The notes under the pieces are model-generated. The model did no database searches. It worked only from the letters and a program-made list of their open reading frames with translations, and was not told where the DNA came from. 33,943 nucleotides of DNA from Chitinophagales bacterium. GTDB lineage: Bacteria; Bacteroidota; Bacteroidia; Chitinophagales; Chitinophagaceae. This document shows, piece by piece, positions 1 through 5,761 of the stretch. The position numbers and the translations under genes are program-made. The stretch lies in the NCBI GenBank assembly GCA_015654695.1, contig JAATGJ010000031.1:1-33943 (forward strand), read 5' to 3'. The stretch's first letter is position 1. Each line of letters opens with the position of its first letter.

Positions 1-410
1 AGTTTTGATTTGTATTTGAATACATAGTAAGTAGCCTGTGTGTTGCCGGCATTTTCAATGCCATGTTCATCACCGGGAATAGCATAAGCGATACTTCCTG
101 GTCCCATTATTTTACTTGTACTGGTTATCGTGATCTTCACCCGGCCCTCTTTCACGATGATCAGCTCTTCCTGGTCAGCATGTGTATGGGAAGTATGAGG
201 GGCTTTGCCCGGTTCTAACGTAGAAGTATGTACTTCAAATAAACTGAGGGAAGTGGTGCTCCCTTCCATTACCTGTCTTCGTATCCGTGTATCTTCTTTC
301 TTTGCTTCCAGGCTGTCCCAGCGATATACACGTGATGGCAACGAATCTGTTTTTTGTGCTGCCAGGGAAGACGTACTGATAACAAATGCTATGGGCAGGA
401 CGAACCTCAT
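1..410 (-). CDS. Exported cupin-domain protein (3' end beyond window)
   Basis: This gene is read on the minus strand from ATG at 408-410 and runs off the left edge with 136 codons visible. The N-terminus (MRFVLPIAFV, then a cleavage-like SLAAQ) is a signal peptide. The body has the small beta-barrel signature of a single-domain cupin: a motif-1-like H-T-S-H-T-H-A-D-Q-E-E stretch, then a glycine turn (VKEGRVKI), then a motif-2-like PGDEHGIEN. The histidines and glutamate could bind one metal ion. Its start lies one base after the stop of the upstream esterase gene (TAA-C-ATG), so it is the last visible member of the long operon. The family is too broad to name a substrate; a sugar-binding or isomerase-type role next to the oxidoreductases is possible but not shown. 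Confidence 0.8.
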   Translation of the reverse strand, partial: MRFVLPIAFVISTSSLAAQKTDSLPSRVYRWDSLEAKKEDTRIRRQVMEGSTTSLSLFEVHTSTLEPGKAPHTSHTHADQEELIIVKEGRVKITITSTSKIMGPGSIAYAIPGDEHGIENAGNTQATYYVFKYKSK

Positions 411-411
411 G

Positions 412-1494
412 TTACTTTGTTTTTTTAATGAATTGTGTATTGCCATATCGTTCCAGTTGAAACCCTTCGGGGTTACCGTTATTGGTTTTAAAATGAACAT
501 TAAAGTATTCAGATGTTGAATAAAAATCAGTTTCACTGGCGGAGTACAATGAGTATTTATCAGAAGGAGAAAAGTATAAGGTGAGGCTGCCGTTCTCATT
601 TTTCAATTCAATCTTATTTCCGCTGGCTGATTCATAAGTGCCGCTCAATTTATTCAGCAGGCCTGCATCAAGATTCAGTTTTGGTCTTTCAAATATGAAT
701 TGCATACCGCGACCAAATGTTTCGCTCTTGGTACCGGAGTGACCGGTATTCTCTAATATTTTTGATTTAATAGTTACCGATGTATATTTCCCCGTCGTCA
801 TTTGCGCAGCGAATTTTTCAAAGACCGGGCGGCTTCTTTCCACATCACCTATGGTCATATAGACCCGCACCGGTTTGGATAGTTTTTTCTGCGAAAATTC
901 TTTTTCATACTTATATAATACTTCCCTGTCCCAGCCAACAGCTGGACTGGCGGCTGCATAACCGGTGAACAGTTCTGGTTGTGTAAATAAAGTATATAGC
1001 GTAAACAATCCGCCTAATGAGCAGCCCATTAAAGACCTGTTGCCGGGGTCTGCTTTATAATTTGTTTCAATAAAAGGGAACAGTTCATTTTTCATGAAGG
1101 AAAGAAAATTATCAGCGCCGCCGCTTTGAGGCAGCCTGTTCTCTTTTGTAGGCGTATAATCTCTTGCCCGCAGGCTGTCAGGGTTTGGATGGACGCCACC
1201 CCATGTTACACCAACGATAATCAGTTCCGGAATAAAGCCATCAAAATAATGTTCACCATACAATGATTTTACTAATGGGAAATCCCATTGAGAATCCATC
1301 AGGTAAACAACCGGGTATTTCTTTGTACTGTTCTTATAATCACCAGGGAGTAAGATATGTAATTCATACTCCTGTCCTGTAATAATAGAAGAAGTTAGAT
1401 TTCTTATTTCAGAACCGGGAATAGTAACCCGTGGGTATTGCGCTAAACAATTAGCTGCATACATTAACAGAAAGAGGATAACCAGGCGTTTCAT
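412..1494 (-). CDS. Secreted alpha/beta-hydrolase, esterase-D/CE1-like
   Basis: A 360-residue protein with a signal peptide (cleavage near CLAQ, residues 16-19). Residues ~40-270 are an esterase-D-type alpha/beta hydrolase. YPVVYLMD (60-67) is the first core strand, and GCSLGG (157-162) is the nucleophile elbow with Ser159. The likely acid is Asp217 or Glu219 (GDVE), and His252 in NTGHSG is the catalytic base. About 85 C-terminal residues (276-360) form a separate beta-rich tail. Family members include feruloyl and acetyl-xylan esterases (CE1) and siderophore esterases; the xylan setting favours a carbohydrate ester, but the exact substrate is inferred. The start overlaps the stop of the upstream oxidoreductase gene as ATGA, showing tight translational coupling. 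Confidence 0.85.
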   Translation of the reverse strand: MKRLVILFLLMYAANCLAQYPRVTIPGSEIRNLTSSIITGQEYELHILLPGDYKNSTKKYPVVYLMDSQWDFPLVKSLYGEHYFDGFIPELIIVGVTWGGVHPNPDSLRARDYTPTKENRLPQSGGADNFLSFMKNELFPFIETNYKADPGNRSLMGCSLGGLFTLYTLFTQPELFTGYAAASPAVGWDREVLYKYEKEFSQKKLSKPVRVYMTIGDVERSRPVFEKFAAQMTTGKYTSVTIKSKILENTGHSGTKSETFGRGMQFIFERPKLNLDAGLLNKLSGTYESASGNKIELKNENGSLTLYFSPSDKYSLYSASETDFYSTSEYFNVHFKTNNGNPEGFQLERYGNTQFIKKTK

Positions 1495-2864
1495 TGTTTA
1501 TTTTTTAATGCTATTTCCAATGCTTTTGTCGTGGTATAATATTTTGACAGCATAGTAGGTACTTCCCATACAGGTATGTTATGGTTCTTAAAATAACCCA
1601 TATAATTTTCTGTCACCCTGGCAAAGTGTGATTCATGTCCTTCTTTGTATTTATCAGGAATGATTACTTCCCAGCCTTCTTCGGTTTCCTTCAACGATAT
1701 GCCTGGATATTTTGCTTTAACTGCTTTAAATATTTCTTCCATGGCTGCCGTTGTAAAATCCGGGTCACGCTTCGGTAAAATGTACAATACAGGTTTGTAT
1801 TGTTCTTTAACTCCCTGCTTTATCACAAGATCCGCTAACGTTCCTCTCATCAAAGAATAATGTGTGTCACTTCCGCTGGCGGTTTGGTATTCCCACACTA
1901 CAGACACTTTCGCATGAACACCTTTTATTGTATAATTGATCTCACCATTCGACCATACCTGCAATGTTGTATCATTCAGCTTATTTTTATCCAAAAAGGA
2001 AGGAACGTCATCCAGCTTAGTAATCGTTTTAAATTGTGTGGTTGTCATATTTGTGGGCCACCTTTTTGCAGTAAGCACCTCGATATCTTTTGTATAATCC
2101 AAACTTTGCTCCGGGAAACATTCCCATTGCACCAAGTCAACAAGGTGCGTAGTTACATCAGTTATCCCTTCACCTTGTTGCGAAGCATCCATAAACCAGG
2201 CCGGCCTTACTACTATATTACCTGAAACATTTTTATAAAAGTTATGATCACTTACCATCACTACAGCCGGGTTATCAACGGTGCCGGTATCCAAAGTCCC
2301 GAATATTTCAGGTATCATTGATAATTCTCGTTGCAGTATGCTTGTTATTTCAAAGCGTTCCGTCATAATATCATACAACAGCAGGTTTTTTTCCTTTGCA
2401 GTTTCAAAAGCCTTTATCAGCGTTTCAAAACCTTCGCTGGTAACAGCCATGGGTTTATCGGCCAGCACATTAAATCCTGCTTCCAGCGACCTGGAAATGT
2501 ATTCTGTCTTTTTCCGGTTGTTTCCTGCTATCACTACAACGTTCCCTTTTTTTTCAGCCAGCATTGTTTCGAAAAAATCATTACCCGAATAAATATTTTT
2601 TTTCCAGTGTGTGGGATTGTCTTTCCTGTTATTAAAAGCATTGATTCGTTCAAGGTGCAGCGTCAGGTCATTCCCTTCCGGTGCATATATATTCACTATT
2701 GAATCTACATTATCATACATGGTCTTTTGTACCAGGGCCGCATGGAAATGCCCGGGATCCAATGTAACCAGTTGAACAGCGAAATTGCTTTTCTCGTTTT
2801 TATCACCGGGGTTACAAGCCATAAACAATGCAGTTGTCAGACTCATCAAACATATTTTTTTCAT
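1491..2864 (-). CDS. Lipoprotein Gfo/Idh/MocA-like oxidoreductase (Oxidoreduct_C type)
   Basis: A 457-residue protein whose leader ends in a lipobox-like FMAC (Cys17), so it should be membrane-anchored outside the cytoplasm. The fold is that of Gfo/Idh/MocA dehydrogenases with the C-terminal domain known as putative oxidoreductase C-terminal. Where the classic GxGxxG loop should lie, the sequence reads DPGHFHAALV (36-45), with His39 and His41. The usual E-K-P motif appears as ADKP (135-138). VVIAGNN (110-116) matches the Rossmann strand before the nicotinamide site. The gene starts five bases after the stop of the Tat-exported relative and overlaps the esterase gene by four bases, so the three are probably co-translated. 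Cofactor and substrate are unknown. An outside location implies a tightly held NAD(P) or loss of redox activity. Confidence 0.8.
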   Translation of the reverse strand: MKKICLMSLTTALFMACNPGDKNEKSNFAVQLVTLDPGHFHAALVQKTMYDNVDSIVNIYAPEGNDLTLHLERINAFNNRKDNPTHWKKNIYSGNDFFETMLAEKKGNVVVIAGNNRKKTEYISRSLEAGFNVLADKPMAVTSEGFETLIKAFETAKEKNLLLYDIMTERFEITSILQRELSMIPEIFGTLDTGTVDNPAVVMVSDHNFYKNVSGNIVVRPAWFMDASQQGEGITDVTTHLVDLVQWECFPEQSLDYTKDIEVLTAKRWPTNMTTTQFKTITKLDDVPSFLDKNKLNDTTLQVWSNGEINYTIKGVHAKVSVVWEYQTASGSDTHYSLMRGTLADLVIKQGVKEQYKPVLYILPKRDPDFTTAAMEEIFKAVKAKYPGISLKETEEGWEVIIPDKYKEGHESHFARVTENYMGYFKNHNIPVWEVPTMLSKYYTTTKALEIALKNKQ

Positions 2865-2869
2865 GATTA

Positions 2870-4300
2870 TTATGCTTTAACGCTGTAAGGTTCACGTTGC
2901 GGTCTTGATAGCATAGCCGTTGCTTCCTTATCATTTTTAAATTCTTCTTTTGCAGGGTTCCAGTAAATTTTTCTTTTCAGCTTCATGGCGATATGGTGCA
3001 GCAAGCAAGCTGAGCAGGCACGATGCGCTTCTTCTACCGGTGCAATAGGGTTTTTATTATCCCTTATCGCTTCCAGCCAGTTGCCATGATGTTCTTTACT
3101 TATTTCAAAATGAAATTCTTTTTCCCCGATTACTGATGTAAGGATCTTAGGATCGCTGGCATCTATTTTTTTAGCCTGTGTAGTACCTCCACCGGGATCG
3201 CTTGATGTTACCTGGTAATCTCCCCTTGAAACAAATATCCATCCTTTCGTCCCTTCAAACTTTATCCCATTGGGCAATTCATTACTCACCACCATTTTTA
3301 CACCATTGGCATATAATGCTTCCGTAGTAAAAATGCCATGAACATCCCAGAGTCCTTCCACCGCAAACTCCGCTTTATTACTCCAAATTTCAACAGGGCC
3401 GCTGCGTTCCATTCCCATGCCCCAATGCGCGGAATCAATATGGTGGGCGCCCCAGCCCGTAATCATACCAGCGCCAAACTGTTCGCATCGCAACCAACCC
3501 GGTCTGCCATAACCCACCTGGGGGTGTACCCTGTCTTCTGTATAATAAACTTCCGGTGTTGATGCCAGCCACATATCATAATTCAGTGCAGGCGGAACAG
3601 GCATCTTTGTTTTATCTCCCCCGGGAGGATCGCCGGGCAGACCTACATACACCGTTTTTAAATCACCAATTCTGCCATTGCGAACTAACTCTGCTGCGTA
3701 ACGAAATTGCTCACTGCTTCGCTGCTGACTTCCTATCTGGAATTTCACACCGCTTTTTTGTACCACATCGCTTATAATCCTTCCCTCACCAATAGTAAGT
3801 GATGCCGGCTTTTGCATATAAGTATGTTTACCTGCACGGGCTGCAACCACGCCGATCATCGCATGAGTATGATCGGGAGTGCTGATCAGCACCGCATCAA
3901 TGTCTTTATTCTGCAGCAGTTCACGATAGTCTGTATATACTTTTACACCGTCAAATGGTTTACCCTCTCTTTTTGTATAATATTCATTCACGAGTTTTTT
4001 TCCGTCTTCCGCCCTGTTGGAATCAAGGTCACAAACAGCCGTTATCTGCGCATAATCATATTGCCACACACCCGGCATATCATGTATCCGGGATATACGT
4101 CCCGTACCTATTGCACCGATGTTGATCCGGTTACTGGGAGCATTCTTTCCGAATACACTGGCCGGAACGATTGATGGGAAACCCAGGGCAATAGAAGTTC
4201 CCAGCGCAGTTTTAAAACTGTTGTTGAGAAATTCCCTGCGACTAACGGTTGATTGTTTACCCCTTAGTCCGCCGGCTGGCGGAGTGTTTTTCTTTTTCAT
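2870..4300 (-). CDS. Tat-exported Gfo/Idh/MocA family oxidoreductase
   Basis: I start this 476-residue protein at ATG 4298-4300; the upstream in-frame TTG adds only three residues. A twin-arginine signal S-R-R-E-F-L (20-25) is followed by a hydrophobic stretch to ~residue 50. The Rossmann domain has GAIGTGRIS (62-70), an acidic strand end DLDSN (91-95), STPDHTH (140-146) and QKP (163-165) in place of the family's EKP. WGAHHIDSAHWGM (283-295) carries the histidines typical of the sugar-binding active site. Tat export suggests folding with bound NAD(P) before export, as known for Zymomonas glucose-fructose oxidoreductase. The leader contains an apparent inserted repeat encoding TPPAGG before the twin arginines. 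It follows DUF6807 after a 205-bp repeat-bearing gap. Substrate unknown; a xylan-derived sugar or uronate is a reasonable guess. Confidence 0.88.
   Translation of the reverse strand: MKKKNTPPAGGLRGKQSTVSRREFLNNSFKTALGTSIALGFPSIVPASVFGKNAPSNRINIGAIGTGRISRIHDMPGVWQYDYAQITAVCDLDSNRAEDGKKLVNEYYTKREGKPFDGVKVYTDYRELLQNKDIDAVLISTPDHTHAMIGVVAARAGKHTYMQKPASLTIGEGRIISDVVQKSGVKFQIGSQQRSSEQFRYAAELVRNGRIGDLKTVYVGLPGDPPGGDKTKMPVPPALNYDMWLASTPEVYYTEDRVHPQVGYGRPGWLRCEQFGAGMITGWGAHHIDSAHWGMGMERSGPVEIWSNKAEFAVEGLWDVHGIFTTEALYANGVKMVVSNELPNGIKFEGTKGWIFVSRGDYQVTSSDPGGGTTQAKKIDASDPKILTSVIGEKEFHFEISKEHHGNWLEAIRDNKNPIAPVEEAHRACSACLLHHIAMKLKRKIYWNPAKEEFKNDKEATAMLSRPQREPYSVKA
4258..4285 (-). repeat. Palindromic repeat inside the Tat leader coding sequence
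   Basis: Positions 4268-4283 form a 16-bp inverted repeat with perfect 6-bp arms TCCGCC/GGCGGA around a 4-base AGCC centre (minus strand). It encodes PPAGG, in a stretch read as TPPAGGLRG, within the n-region of the Tat signal. That stretch is much more G/C-rich than the A/T-rich bases around it. Short palindromes of this type recur in Bacteroidota genomes in my experience; only a genome search can prove it here. Confidence 0.55.
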
Positions 4301-4358
4301 AATTGACAATCGGTTTTATGATGATAAGATTTTATTACCAGCTTTCGTGCTACTATCG

Positions 4359-4502
4359 GCTTCGTTGCGACGCTTCGTTCATCTTTCTGTTCTTTATTCA
4401 GCAATGCATCACAGTTTACCTAAGGCGAAGAACAATTACATCTCGCAACGACGCAACGTGAGAAGCTTTTGTATTCGTTGCGACTTTGCATCGTTGCGTG
4501 AG
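4359..4502. repeat. Degenerate CGTTGCG inverted and direct repeats
   Basis: The gap between DUF6807 and the Tat oxidoreductase carries several copies of a CGTTGCGAC-like unit: direct at ~4363, inverted at 4442-4458 (CTCGCAACGACGCAACG), and direct again at 4476-4500. The last two can pair (CTCGCAACGA against TCGTTGCGTGAG with a two-base bulge). The unit resembles the degenerate 'CGCAAAGACGCAAAG' tracts I associate with Bacteroidota intergenic DNA. It could reduce readthrough into the distal genes. Confidence 0.6.
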
Positions 4503-4505
4503 TTA

Positions 4506-5747
4506 TTACTTTTTAATCTTCACTTCGGCAGGTATCGCAAAATACTGCCAGGCACTCTCCGCTTTTGCTGCATCCATCTTTCCATTGAACACAACCATTC
4601 GATATTTTAATGTATACGTCTTTCCCGGTTCTAATATCCAATCCTTATCTTTTGTTGTTGCAAAATTGGCAAACACATCCCCGCGTCCGCCATTTGCATT
4701 CTTATCCCAGATACGCAATGGTTCGGGATGATTAAAATTTTCAGGAGAAGATAACATCACTGCGCCTCCGGAATCATTACCCGGCAGATCTCCATATACT
4801 ATTATCCATCGTCCTTTGGTGCCATCGGTATTATCTCTTGTTTTTCCTTCCGAGGTCAGCATTTCAGAATTGTCTTTAGTCCAGAACTCCGTGGCCCGCC
4901 AACCAAAACCGGCATAACGATAGGCCACAATATGAAAAGGACTTTGCGAAGCGCAACTCATTTCAGATATAAAGTCCATGATATAATAATCACTATGTTC
5001 TTCCGGTTTGTAGATTCTTATCGTTTGGTTTTCATTTAAAGCTATCTTTTCACCCCCATCTTTTTTCAACACCACATGCTCATGCAATACTTTGATTTCA
5101 GAAAAAATAGTACCACTCGTTTGAGAGAGTAATTTGGCAAAGCGTACCGTTGCATTTTTTCCGCCGATATTCCAGAAATCTACGGTATCATTTTCAAACA
5201 AAACATGCGTCCATGGATTCCAGATGCCATAATGATGATAATGGTCTTTCGGCTGAATGCGGGTGATCTCCTGCCCATGCGGCGTCCACAACGGATGAAT
5301 GAAACCGCTTCTTCCGTACGCTGTATCAATTCCTGCTGGCGGGTACACTTTTTTATGAACATAACTCAGCAGGTTTTTATTACCGGCGCTTATAATATAA
5401 GCCCCATCTTTTTCGTTTACTGTTACTTGGTTGAACTTGCCCGGTGTACCTTTTATTAATTGGTAAGTTTGTTTTTTTTCTCCGCCAGCAGATTTTGTCA
5501 GCCACGATACTATTCTTTCATTGCCGGGTGTTACCTGGAAAGGAACCGGCATTTTCTGATCACCATTTACTTTTACCAATGACAATGATTTGTCCGGAAA
5601 AGAACTAATTCCTTTAAGACTCACATTTACCGGAATTTCAAGATCATTGGTTGCTGCCGGCAGGTTTACTTCAAAAGTTGCAATGACCTGGCCGGTACCT
5701 GTTAATGATGACATAAGAAATAAAATAAGGAGTGAATGACGTATCAT
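4506..5747 (-). CDS. DUF6807 (PmoA-like) exported protein
   Basis: A 413-residue protein with a signal peptide (MIRHSLLILFLMSSLTGTGQ). It matches the DUF6807 family, formerly labelled methane oxygenase PmoA by similarity only: SGFIHPLWTPHG (147-158) followed by DHYHHYGIW (168-176). His151, His157, His169, His171 and His172 make a conserved cluster that could bind metal or act in catalysis. RYAGFGWRATEFW (277-289) is a second conserved block. The family often sits beside Gfo/Idh/MocA genes, as here, and no biochemical activity is established to my knowledge. It starts 14 bases after the GH3 stop, so it belongs to the xylan operon. A role on an oxidised or acid sugar is inference; methane oxidation is not credible here. 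Confidence 0.85.
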   Translation of the reverse strand: MIRHSLLILFLMSSLTGTGQVIATFEVNLPAATNDLEIPVNVSLKGISSFPDKSLSLVKVNGDQKMPVPFQVTPGNERIVSWLTKSAGGEKKQTYQLIKGTPGKFNQVTVNEKDGAYIISAGNKNLLSYVHKKVYPPAGIDTAYGRSGFIHPLWTPHGQEITRIQPKDHYHHYGIWNPWTHVLFENDTVDFWNIGGKNATVRFAKLLSQTSGTIFSEIKVLHEHVVLKKDGGEKIALNENQTIRIYKPEEHSDYYIMDFISEMSCASQSPFHIVAYRYAGFGWRATEFWTKDNSEMLTSEGKTRDNTDGTKGRWIIVYGDLPGNDSGGAVMLSSPENFNHPEPLRIWDKNANGGRGDVFANFATTKDKDWILEPGKTYTLKYRMVVFNGKMDAAKAESAWQYFAIPAEVKIKK

Positions 5748-5761
5748 GCAAATTATTTTGT

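Noticed and set aside
4119-4610. 163-codon plus-strand open frame spanning the end of DUF6807 and the start of the Tat oxidoreductase
   Set aside because: It is antisense to two well-supported genes and covers the CGTTGCG repeat; its translation lacks domain or signal features.
5328-5346. Possible third in-gene copy of the PPAGG palindrome in DUF6807
   Set aside because: The bases match poorly and VYPPAG fits the family's own sequence at this point.
4506-5747. Methane oxygenase function from the old PmoA family label
   Set aside because: The protein is exported, has no membrane helices beyond the signal, and sits in a sugar operon; the label is historical.
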